Shown here: piece by piece, positions 1 through 6,585 of the stretch | Layout: every line of letters starts with the position of its first letter | Position numbering within the stretch: position 1 is the first letter of the stretch | From: Lysobacteraceae bacterium | GTDB lineage: Bacteria; Pseudomonadota; Gammaproteobacteria; DSM-19610 | Direction of reading: 5' to 3' | Assembly: GCA_020201295.1 (NCBI GenBank) | Contig: JAIVHA010000136.1 | Span: 1 to 12,158 of the forward strand | DNA length: 12,158 nt | Notes under the pieces: generated by a model | Told to the model about the DNA's origin: nothing | The model's input: the letters and a program-made list of their open reading frames with translations, nothing else | The model's database searches: none | Made by a program: the position numbers and the translations under genes

Positions 1-1109
1 TTCCGGGCGCCTTCACCACCTACCTGCACCCCTGGTTGCTGGAGACTTCGTTCTTTGATCTGGACACCCGCGGCGAACTCATGGGTGGGCTGCACTACCA
101 GGATGGTGGTATCAGGCAGCTGCGGCTGGAACTGCAAGACCTGAGCGTCGACGACCCCCGTGACCGGTTCCAGGTGGAGGGCCTTGCCGGCCGCTTCGAT
201 TGGGCTGACGATGACCAGAAGCGCAACCAGCAGCTGCGCTGGACGCGCGCTCAGCTGTACCGGGTGGCCCTGGGTGCCCTGGAGGTGGACATCCTGACCC
301 GGGGTCGTCAGGTGATCCTTGCGGCCCCGGTGCGCCTGCCGATGCTGGACGGCAGCCTGCTGGTGGATCACTTCGAACTCGACTACGGCACGAGCATGGC
401 CTGGAGCCTGGACGCGGCGCTTACCCCCATATCCATGACAGCCCTCACCCAGGCGCTGGATTGGCCCGAAATGGCGGGTACCCTGTCGGGCATGATTCCC
501 TCCGTACGCTATGTGGACGGGGAGCTGCAGGTGGGTGGCACCTTGTTGGTGGGAGCCTTCGATGGCGATATCACGGTGCGCAACCTGCGCATGGAACAGC
601 CCCTGGGCGTGGTGCCACGGCTGTGGGCGGATATCCTCATCGACCGGATCGACCTGGAAACCCTGACGCGTACCTTCTCCTTCGGGCGCATCGAAGGCCG
701 GCTCGATGGCGCCGTGGAAGGTCTGCGTCTGGAAGCCTGGAAGCCGGTGGCCTTCGATGCCTGGTTTGCCACGCCGGAAGACGATCGCACGCGGCAGCGC
801 ATCAGTCAGCGTGCCGTGGATAACCTGACCAACATTGGTGGTGGTGGCGTCGGTGGCGCCCTGTCGCGCGGTTTTCTACGCTTCCTGGAGGATTTCCCTT
901 ACCAGGCTATCGGTTTGCGCTGTCGCCTGGAAAACGGGATCTGCCACATGGGTGGTGTGGCGCCCGCGGAACGAGGTTATTATCTGGTGAAGGGCCGGTT
1001 TCTGCCTCCGCGTATCGATGTCATCGGCTACGAGGAACGGGTAGACTGGGAATCCTTGCTGGAACGCCTGCGTACCGTGACGGCGGAGGAAGGACCGGTG
1101 GTGCGCTAG
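1..1109 (+). CDS. ydbH: YdbH-family intermembrane phospholipid transport protein, C-terminal part (5' end outside window)
   Basis: The frame is open from base 3 to a TAG stop at 1107-1109, with no stop before the first possible start, so the gene begins upstream; about 369 C-terminal residues are present. E. coli YdbH is roughly 880 residues, so more than half is missing. The protein is rich in short beta-strand-like stretches with alternating hydrophobic residues, as expected of a long beta-groove AsmA-like protein. Near the C-terminus (bases about 830-960) is a glycine-rich stretch, then FLRFLEDFPY and a Cys pair in LRCRLENGICHMGG, which resemble the YdbH ('dicarboxylate transport' Pfam) C-terminal region. 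In E. coli YdbH is anchored in the inner membrane and works with YnbE and YdbL in lipid transfer to the outer membrane, redundantly with TamB and YhdP. The next gene, 32 bp downstream, encodes YnbE and YdbL parts, which strongly supports the call. Confidence 0.85.
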   Translation, partial: PGAFTTYLHPWLLETSFFDLDTRGELMGGLHYQDGGIRQLRLELQDLSVDDPRDRFQVEGLAGRFDWADDDQKRNQQLRWTRAQLYRVALGALEVDILTRGRQVILAAPVRLPMLDGSLLVDHFELDYGTSMAWSLDAALTPISMTALTQALDWPEMAGTLSGMIPSVRYVDGELQVGGTLLVGAFDGDITVRNLRMEQPLGVVPRLWADILIDRIDLETLTRTFSFGRIEGRLDGAVEGLRLEAWKPVAFDAWFATPEDDRTRQRISQRAVDNLTNIGGGGVGGALSRGFLRFLEDFPYQAIGLRCRLENGICHMGGVAPAERGYYLVKGRFLPPRIDVIGYEERVDWESLLERLRTVTAEEGPVVR

Positions 1110-1141
1110 ATTGCATACTGATGTTACGAGAGGCACACACA

Positions 1142-1738
1142 ATGAAAGCATTGTCGATTTCCCCGCTGCTGCTGGCCATGCTGTTGCTCAGCGCCTGTGT
1201 CACCATCAATGTCTATTTCCCGGCCGCCGCGGCCCAGGAGGCGGCGGACCGCATCATCAAGGACGTGTACGGCAATCAACCGGCGGCGCCGCAACCCGCC
1301 GAACCTTCCTCGCAGCTGCGAACTCCGGCTTTCGCCATGGTCATGGTGGGGGCGGTGCTGGAATGGCTGGTGTCCCCGGCCCAGGCCATGGACATCGATA
1401 TCCAGTCGCCGGGCATCCAGCGCCTGAAGAGCACCATGACCGCCCGCCATCAGCAGCTCGCGCCCTACTACGGTTCGGGGGCCGTGGGCATGACCCGCAA
1501 CGGTGAGATTGCCGTGCGTGACCTCAATGCCGTTTCCCTGCGTGATCGCGCCCAGGTATCCCAGCTGGTAGCCGCGGAGAACCAGGACCGCAGTGCGTTG
1601 TATAACGAGATCGCACGCGCCAACCAGCACCCCGAATGGGCCGATGATATCCGCAAGACCTTCGCGCGGCGCTGGGTGGATAATGCGCCGGCCGGCTGGT
1701 GGTATCAGAACGAGGCTGGGGCCTGGGTGCAGAAGTAA
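1142..1738 (+). CDS. YnbE-YdbL fusion lipoprotein (DUF1318 C-terminal domain)
   Basis: 198 residues from an ATG with GAGAGG at 1128-1133, 8 nt upstream. Residues 1-19 are a lipoprotein signal ending in lipobox L-S-A-C, with Cys19 the lipidation site; Val at +2 argues against inner-membrane retention. Residues 19-43 (CVTINVYFPAAAAQEAADRI and on) match the small lipoprotein YnbE. A Pro/Ala/Gln linker spans about 44-60. A hydrophobic segment at 62-82 ends in an A-Q-A signal-peptidase-like site before Met83. Residues 83-198 are a complete YdbL/DUF1318 domain (MDIDIQSPGI..., ending GWWYQNEAGAWVQK). In E. coli YnbE (about 61 aa) and YdbL (about 108 aa) are separate neighbours; here they form one frame, and the old YdbL signal peptide is still visible inside. 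YnbE bridges YdbH to the outer membrane, and YdbL is a periplasmic helper. An internal ATG at 1337 has no visible ribosome-binding site. Confidence 0.88.
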   Translation: MKALSISPLLLAMLLLSACVTINVYFPAAAAQEAADRIIKDVYGNQPAAPQPAEPSSQLRTPAFAMVMVGAVLEWLVSPAQAMDIDIQSPGIQRLKSTMTARHQQLAPYYGSGAVGMTRNGEIAVRDLNAVSLRDRAQVSQLVAAENQDRSALYNEIARANQHPEWADDIRKTFARRWVDNAPAGWWYQNEAGAWVQK

Positions 1739-1767
1739 ACGGGTTGGCAGTGGCGTCCGGGACCCGT

Positions 1768-1829
1768 GTAGGATCGGCCTTGGCCGCGAATGGCCAGGTG
1801 ATACATTCGCGGCCAAGGCCGCTCCTACA
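1768..1829. repeat. REP-type hairpin, copy 1
   Basis: Two 26-nt arms (1768-1793 and 1804-1829) are inverted copies with a single mismatch (T at 1775 in the left arm against the AGGAGCGG form on the right), separated by a 10-nt loop. The arms begin TGTAGGA and contain the self-complementary core GGCCTTGGCCGCGA. This is the TAGGAGCGGC...GCCGCGA pattern of repetitive extragenic palindromes in Pseudomonas and other Gammaproteobacteria, which are mobilised by RAYT (TnpA-REP) enzymes. It fills most of the gap between the YnbE-YdbL gene and the exonuclease gene. No T-run follows, so it is not a classical terminator, though it could stabilise 3' ends of mRNA. Confidence 0.85.
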
Positions 1830-1880
1830 GGCTTCGTTCCCTCAAAGCGGATCTTTATCAACCGAACCTTGTCTTGCTCC

Positions 1881-2654
1881 ATGAATGTACTGGTATTCGA
1901 CATCGAGACCGTGCCCGACGTGGCATCTGGGCGGCGTGTACACGGCCTCGAGGGTCTCAGCGACGATGACGTCGCCAAGGTCATGTTCCACAAACGCCGC
2001 GAGGAGACGGGTTCGGATTTCCTGCGCCTGCACCTGCAGCGCATCGTGGCCATCTCCGCGGTGCTGCGCACCCGCGACCTGGTGCGGGTCTGGTCCCTGG
2101 GCGATCCTGAGTCCGATGAAGCCGAACTGTTGCAGCGCTTCTTCGACGGCATCGACAAGTTCACGCCCACGCTGGTGTCCTGGAATGGCGGCGGCTTCGA
2201 CCTGCCGGTGATCCATTACCGCGCCCTGCTGCACGGGGTGGCGGCCACGCGTTACTGGGATACGGGTGAAGAGGACCGCGACTTCAAGTGGAACAATTAT
2301 CTCAGTCGCTATCATGCCCGGCATACCGACCTCATGGACGTGCTGGCCGGCTACCAGGCGCGCGCCAACGCACCCCTGGACGAGATCGCCACCATGCTGG
2401 GCTTCCCCGGCAAGATGGGTATGAGCGGTGCCCTGGTTTGGGACGAATACCAGGCCGGCAATATCGAGGGCATCCGCAACTACTGCGAGACGGATGTGCT
2501 CAATACTTACCTGGTGTACCTGCGCTTCGAGCTGATCCGGGGTCGCCTGAGCCACAAGGAATACGAACAGGAGCTGGGCCGGTTGCGCGACACCCTGCGT
2601 TCGGAAAACAAACCCCATCTCGAGGAATTTCTGACTGCCTGGGCAGATGATTGA
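1881..2654 (+). CDS. Predicted DEDDy 3'-5' exonuclease, PolB-exonuclease-related (PF10108-like)
   Basis: 257 residues. The ATG at 1881 is chosen because the protein then opens directly with the ExoI strand MNVLVFDIETVPD, where Asp7 and Glu9 are the first metal ligands. The in-frame stretch upstream runs through the REP hairpin and is not coding-like. ExoII is WNGGGFDLPVI (residues 101-111) with Asp107. ExoIII is YCETD (201-205), so Tyr201 and Asp205 give the DEDDy arrangement. A further HTDLMDVL stretch (148-155) is characteristic of the PolB-type nuclease fold. There is no polymerase domain: it is a stand-alone exonuclease, probably trimming DNA or RNA 3' ends. The physiological substrate of this family is not established. 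No clear Shine-Dalgarno precedes the start. The gene sits between two REP-type elements, and a composite palindrome begins 2 nt after its stop. Confidence 0.88.
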   Translation: MNVLVFDIETVPDVASGRRVHGLEGLSDDDVAKVMFHKRREETGSDFLRLHLQRIVAISAVLRTRDLVRVWSLGDPESDEAELLQRFFDGIDKFTPTLVSWNGGGFDLPVIHYRALLHGVAATRYWDTGEEDRDFKWNNYLSRYHARHTDLMDVLAGYQARANAPLDEIATMLGFPGKMGMSGALVWDEYQAGNIEGIRNYCETDVLNTYLVYLRFELIRGRLSHKEYEQELGRLRDTLRSENKPHLEEFLTAWADD

Positions 2655-2655
2655 T

Positions 2656-2842
2656 TGGCCACGGAAGCACACGGAAATACACGGAAAAATATATGAAGTG
2701 TAGTATCTGCCCTGTAGGAGCGGCCTTCGGCCGCGAACCGTATGGGGTGCACCGGGCATTCGCGGCCAGAGGCCGCTCCTACCGAAACCCCGGATAGCCG
2801 CAACGCCATCATTCCGTGTATTTCCGTGTGCTTCCGTGGCCA
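2656..2842. repeat. 187-bp composite palindrome: perfect 31-bp inverted repeat around a REP hairpin
   Basis: Arms 2656-2686 and 2812-2842 are exact reverse complements over 31 bp. Each arm holds three copies of CACGGAA at an exact 10-bp period; on the left they start at 2660, 2670 and 2680, giving CACGGAAGCA, CACGGAAATA, CACGGAAAAA. The REP hairpin at 2714-2782 lies in the middle, flanked by about 27 and 29 bp of unrelated sequence. The left arm starts 2 nt after the exonuclease stop and the right arm ends 21 nt before rlmD. Similar CACGGAA-phased repeats are common between genes of some environmental Proteobacteria. There is no coding sequence inside. It could be a small non-autonomous mobile element, or a REP inserted into an older repeat. 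Confidence 0.85.
2714..2782. repeat. REP-type hairpin, copy 2 (nested in the composite palindrome)
   Basis: Arms 2714-2737 and 2759-2782 are 24 nt each and complementary except for two adjacent central positions (TTC against CTC-like), with a 21-nt loop. The left arm opens GTAGGAGCGGCC and ends GGCCGCGAA, the same termini as copy 1. Each arm is itself partly self-complementary at GGCC...GGCC. No T-run follows either arm. Confidence 0.85.
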
Positions 2843-2863
2843 TAACCCAATAACAGGCTTCCC

Positions 2864-4198
2864 ATGACCCGCCGCAACCGCAAACGCATTACCCTGCCCG
2901 CCGATCCCGTGCGCACGACCATTGAATCCCTATCCCACGACGGCCGGGGCGTGACCCACGTCGAAGGCAAAGCGGTGTTCGTCGATGGCGCCCTGCCCGG
3001 CGAGGAAGTGGATTTCCTCTACACGGCCCGCAGTCGCCGTCATGACGAGGGCAGGGTGGTGGAGGTGTTGCGTGCTTCCGTCGACCGGGTGCAGCCGAAG
3101 TGCGCCCATTTCGGGGTCTGCGGCGGCTGCAGCCTGCAGCACCTGGCTCCGGAAGCGCAGATCCAGGCCAAGCAGCAGGTGCTGCTCGACAACCTGCGCC
3201 ATATCGGTAAGGTCGAGGCGGGCGAGATCTTGGCGCCCCTCACCGGTCCCCACTGGGGCTACCGCAACAAGGCGCGCCTGGGCGTCAAGCATGTGCGCAA
3301 GAAGGGCAAGGTGCTGGTGGGGTTCCGTGAGCGGAACAAGCCCTATCTCGCCGAACTGGAACGCTGCGAGGTGCTGCATCCCTCCGTCGGCGAGCGGCTG
3401 GTGGAGCTGGCGGAGGTGATCGCGTCCCTGCAGGCCTTCGAACGCATCGCCCAGATCGAGGTGGCGGTGGGGGAGGAGGCTACGGCACTGGTGCTGCGCA
3501 ACCTGGATCCCCTCGGGGCGGACGATGAACAAAAACTTACGGCCTATGCACAGCGCACCAGCCTGCACCTCTGGCTGCAACCGGCCGGACCGTCCAGTGC
3601 CGCGCCCCTGTGGCCGCGTGAATCACGGCTGTTCTACACGCTGCCGGCCCACGAGTTGGTGCTGGACTTCCTGCCCACCGACTTCACCCAGGTGAACCCG
3701 CAGATCAACCGCGCCATGATCGACCATGCCCTGGCGTTGCTCGAACCACGGGACCATGAACGTATCCTCGATCTGTTCTGCGGCCTGGGTAATTTCAGCC
3801 TGCCCATCGCCCGCCGCGCCGCTGCCGTGGTGGGTGTGGAGGGCGATGCCGGGCTGGTGCAGCGCGCCCGTGACAACGCGACGCGCAACGGTATCGACAA
3901 CTGCGAGTTCCACGCCGCCGACCTGACCCAGGATCCTTCCGGCCTGCCCTGGATGCGACAGCCCTATGACAAGCTGTTCATCGACCCACCGCGCAGCGGC
4001 GCGGCGGAGATGATGCCCTGGGTGGCACGGTTGAAGCCGCAAAGAATCGTCTATGTCTCCTGCCACCCGGCCTCCCTGGCCCGCGATGCCGGCCTGCTGG
4101 TACACGAGCAGGGCTATCGCCTGTTGCAGGCGGGGGTCATGGACATGTTTCCCCACACCGCCCACGTGGAATCCATCGCGGTTTTTGCCCGCAAGTAA
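2864..4198 (+). CDS. rlmD: 23S rRNA (uracil-1939-C5) methyltransferase RlmD (RumA)
   Basis: 444 residues (E. coli RlmD is 433). It methylates C5 of U1939 in 23S rRNA using S-adenosylmethionine. An N-terminal TRAM domain (about residues 12-70: RTTIESLSHDGRGV, then GALPGEEV) binds RNA. Cys80, Cys86, Cys89 and Cys168 have the spacing of the four [4Fe-4S] ligands of E. coli RumA. The SAM site is LDLFCGLGNFSLPIA (302-316). IDPPRSG (373-379) is the motif around the catalytic Asp region, Cys400 in YVSCHPASLARD is the nucleophile that attacks uracil C6, and Glu436 in HVES matches the general base near the C-terminus. All catalytic parts are intact. A weak AGG (2855-2857) lies 6 nt before the ATG. The gene converges on the regulator gene with only 4 bp between stops. 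Confidence 0.97.
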   Translation: MTRRNRKRITLPADPVRTTIESLSHDGRGVTHVEGKAVFVDGALPGEEVDFLYTARSRRHDEGRVVEVLRASVDRVQPKCAHFGVCGGCSLQHLAPEAQIQAKQQVLLDNLRHIGKVEAGEILAPLTGPHWGYRNKARLGVKHVRKKGKVLVGFRERNKPYLAELERCEVLHPSVGERLVELAEVIASLQAFERIAQIEVAVGEEATALVLRNLDPLGADDEQKLTAYAQRTSLHLWLQPAGPSSAAPLWPRESRLFYTLPAHELVLDFLPTDFTQVNPQINRAMIDHALALLEPRDHERILDLFCGLGNFSLPIARRAAAVVGVEGDAGLVQRARDNATRNGIDNCEFHAADLTQDPSGLPWMRQPYDKLFIDPPRSGAAEMMPWVARLKPQRIVYVSCHPASLARDAGLLVHEQGYRLLQAGVMDMFPHTAHVESIAVFARK

Positions 4199-4202
4199 CC
4201 GC

Positions 4203-5120
4203 TCAGGCCTGCTGATGCCAGGCCGCCAGGCAATCGAATAACTCCTGGAATTCCGGCACCAGGCTCACCCCCTCAAGCGGTTTGCGGATGCCCTTGACCC
4301 CCGCGCCTCCGGCCCAGAGTTGCCGCTGCGAGGGCAGGGCCGTGCGCAGTTCACGCAGGGCCTTCGCCGCCTGGGTCGGGGCAAAGGCCGAACTGAAGGA
4401 CAGGCACACCACATCGGCATGCTTGAGCTGGGCCGCGCGCACGATTTCCTCGATCGGGGTTTGCGGGCCGAGCAGGATGGGCTCGGCGCCTTCGGTGACC
4501 AGCAGGGCTTCCACCATCAGCAATCCCAGGTGGTGTTCCTCGCCGCTCAACGTGGTCAGCAGTACGCGGGGCGTCCCGCCCGTGGGCGTCATGTTGGCCA
4601 GCGCGGTGCGCAACAGCCTCTCCATGTGCTGGCTGAACAGGTGTTCCTCGAAGATCCCGATTTCATTGCGTGACCAGGCCTCGCCCACCCGCACGATCAG
4701 GGGCGCAAAGATGTCCTGGACAAAAGCGGAAAGTCCCCGGCGCGCCAGTTCCTGGAAGAAGAGCCTTTGCAGGGCCTCTGTGTCGTGGTTTCGGACCCGC
4801 TCCAGCCAGCACTCCAGCTGCGCGTCCGCGGGACTCGCAGGGCTGGCCCCGAGGACCTGGTCGAGGGCCGCGAGGGCCGCGTCATCCAGCGCCAGCAGCT
4901 TGCCCGGACGGTGGCCGCGATCGAGCAAACGCTTGATTTGTGCCAGGCGCCGCACCTGGTCGGGGGCGTAGACCCGCTCACCGTTGGCGTCGCGTGTCGG
5001 GGTCGGGAAGCCGTAGCGGCGCTCCCACACCCGCAAGGTGTCCTTGGACAGGCCGGTCTCGCGCTCCACGGAGGCGATGGGCAGGCCGCCGGGGTCGGGG
5101 AGGGGATGAATAGATTTCAT
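4203..5120 (-). CDS. MerR-family regulator with cobalamin-binding domain (CarH/LitR-like photoreceptor repressor candidate)
   Basis: 305 residues. Residues 13-75 are a MerR winged helix (IASVERETGLSKDTLRVWER, then RYGFPTPTR...GERVY). Residues about 100-175 form the helical bundle that caps cobalamin and carry W149-x9-E159-H160, the W-x9-E-H motif of adenosylcobalamin-dependent CarH. The Rossmann B12-binding domain (about 185-300) has E194-x-H196-x-x-G199, where His196 is the predicted lower cobalt ligand, then SFSS at 241 and the GG loop at 271. In CarH, AdoCbl drives a DNA-binding tetramer in the dark, and light breaks it and frees the promoter. Here the residue after the motif Trp is Ser150, where the Thermus protein has the His that ligates cobalt after illumination. 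The gene is divergent from the lipid operon, with paired operator-like sites between. I infer repression of that operon and of itself; a light response is likely but unproven. Confidence 0.88.
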   Translation of the reverse strand: MKSIHPLPDPGGLPIASVERETGLSKDTLRVWERRYGFPTPTRDANGERVYAPDQVRRLAQIKRLLDRGHRPGKLLALDDAALAALDQVLGASPASPADAQLECWLERVRNHDTEALQRLFFQELARRGLSAFVQDIFAPLIVRVGEAWSRNEIGIFEEHLFSQHMERLLRTALANMTPTGGTPRVLLTTLSGEEHHLGLLMVEALLVTEGAEPILLGPQTPIEEIVRAAQLKHADVVCLSFSSAFAPTQAAKALRELRTALPSQRQLWAGGAGVKGIRKPLEGVSLVPEFQELFDCLAAWHQQA

Positions 5121-5136
5121 ATTTGTCTAGGACAAA
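5119..5136. promoter_or_regulatory. Operator-like site 1 (near-palindrome, inverted relative to site 2)
   Basis: The core TTTGTCTAGGACAAA (5122-5136) is a dyad with 6-bp arms (TTTGTC/GACAAA). Read on the minus strand, the 18-bp site TTTGTCCTAGACAAATAT matches site 2 (5186-5203) at 16 of 18 positions. It abuts the regulator's start codon, lying where that gene's ribosome-binding site would be, and ends 3 bp before a TTGACA hexamer facing the operon. Position and symmetry suit a binding site for the adjacent MerR/B12 regulator. Confidence 0.6.
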
Positions 5137-5139
5137 CTC

Positions 5140-5168
5140 TTGACATTGTGGCTTCGACTGGGTTAATT
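5140..5168 (+). promoter_or_regulatory. Candidate sigma-70 promoter of the lipid-modification operon
   Basis: A perfect -35 hexamer TTGACA (5140-5145) is followed, after 17 bp, by the AT-rich TTAATT (5163-5168), a weak -10 in an otherwise GC-rich region. The predicted start would be near 5175, leaving a leader of about 140 nt before the first gene. Operator-like sites lie immediately upstream (site 1) and just downstream (site 2), so a bound repressor could occlude or loop this promoter. The -10 match is only three of six, so the exact position is uncertain. Confidence 0.45.
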
Positions 5169-5194
5169 TAAGCACATGTCGAACCTTTGACCAA
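5166..5194 (-). promoter_or_regulatory. Candidate promoter of the MerR/B12 regulator gene
   Basis: On the minus strand TTGGTC (complement of 5189-5194) and TTAAAT (complement of 5166-5171) are 17 bp apart, a fair -10 with a weak -35. The -35 lies inside operator-like site 2, which would give negative autoregulation if the regulator binds there. It shares the AT-rich centre of the intergenic region with the opposing promoter. Confidence 0.35.
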
Positions 5195-5203
5195 GACAAA
5201 TAT
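5186..5203. promoter_or_regulatory. Operator-like site 2
   Basis: TTTGACCAAGACAAATAT repeats, in opposite orientation, 16 of 18 bases of site 1. The centres of the two 18-bp sites are 67 bp apart, about six helical turns, which could suit paired binding. The site overlaps the candidate -35 of the regulator's promoter and lies just downstream of the predicted start of the operon transcript. Confidence 0.6.
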
Positions 5204-5270
5204 CATGATCCCGACTGAATTGATCACGACTTGCCCCTCGCGCCCTCGCCTTGTCCAGGGGTGTCCCCTC

Positions 5271-5311
5271 CCGGCCGGAAACCGGGCCGGCACCACCACG
5301 CGCCGGGGTGG
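5271..5311 (+). other. GC-rich leader with two possible hairpins before the first operon gene
   Basis: CCGGCC (5271-5276) can pair with GGCCGG (5285-5290), with two more pairs inside. CCACC (5293-5297) can pair with GGTGG (5307-5311), which is close to the only Shine-Dalgarno-like purine stretch before the ATG at 5317. Such a structure could limit translation initiation, but short GC-rich stems arise by chance in sequence of this composition, so this is tentative. Confidence 0.2.
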
Positions 5312-5316
5312 CTGAG

Positions 5317-6585
5317 ATGCGCATCGCCGTCGTGGGATCGGGGATCGCGGGCCTCAGCACGGCCTGGCTGCTGGCGCGCGAACACCAGGTGACCCTGTAT
5401 GAAGCCGAGGGCCGTCTGGGTGGGCACACCCACACCGTGGACATGACCCTGGACGGGCAGTGCTTCCCGGTGGATACCGGCTTCCTGGTGTTCAACCACC
5501 GCACCTACCCGGAACTCACCCGCCTGTTTCGCCAGCTGGGGGTGGAGACGGTGGCTAGCGACATGTCCTTCAGCGTGAAGCTCGAGACACCGGCGCTGGA
5601 ATGGTCCGGCACCAGCCTGAACACGGTGTTCGGCCAGCGCGCCAACCTGGCGCGCGTGGATTTCTGGCGCATGCTGCGCGACATCCTGCGCTTCAATCGC
5701 GAGGCGCCCGCCGATGCGATCCTGCACAACAGTCTGGCACTGGGTGACTACCTCAAGGCCAGGGGGTATGGCAGACCCTTCATCCAGTGGTACCTGCTAC
5801 CCATGGCCGCCGCGATCTGGTCCTGCCCGACGGCGCAGATGCTGGCATTCCCCCTGGCCTCCTTCGTTACCTTCTGTCGCAACCATGGCCTGCTGCAGAT
5901 CCTCGATCGTCCGCAATGGCGCAGCGTGGTCGGCGGCGGCCGCGAATATGTGCGCAAGCTCGCCGCCGGGGTCGGGGAGATCCACCTCGACCAGCCGGTG
6001 GAGGCGGTGCGCGCGCGCGGCGGGCGCATCGAAGTGAGTTCCGGACATCTTTCCGGACTCTATGACCGAGTGGTGCTGGCCTGTCACAGTGACCAGGCGA
6101 GCCGCTTGCTGGGTCAGCATTACCCGGACCGGTCCCGGTTGCTGGGCCTCATTCCCTACCAGGACAACCGTGCCGTGCTGCATACCGATGCCAGCCTGCT
6201 GCCGGCGCGCAAGGCGCTGTGGTCGGCCTGGAACTACCAGTCGGCGGGCGGCGGGCTGGAGTCCGTGCCGGTAGCCGTGAACTACCTGATCAACCAGCTG
6301 CAGCCCCTGCCGGTGAGCAGCCCGGTCATCGTCTCCCTGAACCCTTTGCAGGAGCCTGATCCCGCCCGGGTGCATGGCGAGTATCACTACAGTCATCCGG
6401 TATTCACCCGGCAATCCAGCCAGGCGCAGCTGGCGCTGAAGATGGCCAATGGCCGTGACGGCATCTGGCTGGCCGGTGCCTGGCTGGGTTACGGCTTCCA
6501 TGAGGACGGTCTGGTCTCGGCCCTTAATGTAGTGCGCCGGATGAAGGTTGCGGAGCCCCGGCGGGAGCAGACCGTTGCGGCCTGA
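5317..6585 (+). CDS. FAD-dependent oxidoreductase, amine-oxidase-like (COG2907 family)
   Basis: 422 residues. The ATG at 5317 places the Rossmann motif at the very N-terminus (MRIAVVGSGIAGLSTAW, glycines 7, 9, 12), with Glu29 as the expected ribose-binding acid and RLGGHTHT (33-40) as the second flavin motif. Near the C-terminus, GIWLAGAWLGYGFHEDGLVSAL is the third FAD-binding motif. This is a soluble flavoprotein of the amine oxidase/desaturase superfamily. COG2907 proteins recur beside DUF1365 and Cfa-like methyltransferases. A related FAD oxidase domain is fused to the cyclopropane synthase domain in plant enzymes, so action on the same acyl chain is likely. Related R. sphaeroides genes lie in the singlet-oxygen regulon, and one (UfaO) is tied to furan fatty acid formation; whether this gene is its orthologue needs a tree. 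It is first in the operon, overlapping the next gene by 11 nt. Confidence 0.9.
   Translation: MRIAVVGSGIAGLSTAWLLAREHQVTLYEAEGRLGGHTHTVDMTLDGQCFPVDTGFLVFNHRTYPELTRLFRQLGVETVASDMSFSVKLETPALEWSGTSLNTVFGQRANLARVDFWRMLRDILRFNREAPADAILHNSLALGDYLKARGYGRPFIQWYLLPMAAAIWSCPTAQMLAFPLASFVTFCRNHGLLQILDRPQWRSVVGGGREYVRKLAAGVGEIHLDQPVEAVRARGGRIEVSSGHLSGLYDRVVLACHSDQASRLLGQHYPDRSRLLGLIPYQDNRAVLHTDASLLPARKALWSAWNYQSAGGGLESVPVAVNYLINQLQPLPVSSPVIVSLNPLQEPDPARVHGEYHYSHPVFTRQSSQAQLALKMANGRDGIWLAGAWLGYGFHEDGLVSALNVVRRMKVAEPRREQTVAA
6563..6567 (+). promoter_or_regulatory. Ribosome-binding site that decides the DUF1365 start
   Basis: GGGAG lies 7 nt before TTG at 6575, inside the end of the preceding gene. The frame is closed upstream by TGA at 6542-6544. 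The only other early start, TTG at 6548, has no purine-rich stretch at a suitable distance. This favours a TTG start at 6575. Confidence 0.5.

Noticed and set aside
1337..1738. Separate ydbL gene starting at the internal ATG
   Set aside because: No Shine-Dalgarno is visible upstream, the frame is continuous with YnbE without a stop, and the resulting signal peptide would lack a positive N-terminal region.
1124..2170. 348-residue open frame on the minus strand
   Set aside because: It is antisense to the YnbE-YdbL and exonuclease genes, crosses a REP hairpin, and its translation is Arg/Gly/His-rich with no recognisable motif. The plus-strand frames show clear families.
2656..2842. CRISPR-like or satellite array, because CACGGAA recurs at 10-bp intervals
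   Set aside because: There are only three units per arm, no spacers of CRISPR length, and the units are arranged as an inverted pair, not an array.
1842..2843. 333-residue open frame on the minus strand
   Set aside because: It reads through the composite palindrome and antisense to the exonuclease and shows no family signature: a shadow of a GC-rich gene.
5206..5211. TGATCC resembling the -35 of sigma-E/ChrR singlet-oxygen promoters
   Set aside because: No suitable -10 element follows at the expected spacing, and no ECF sigma or ChrR gene is present; the TTGACA promoter further upstream fits better.
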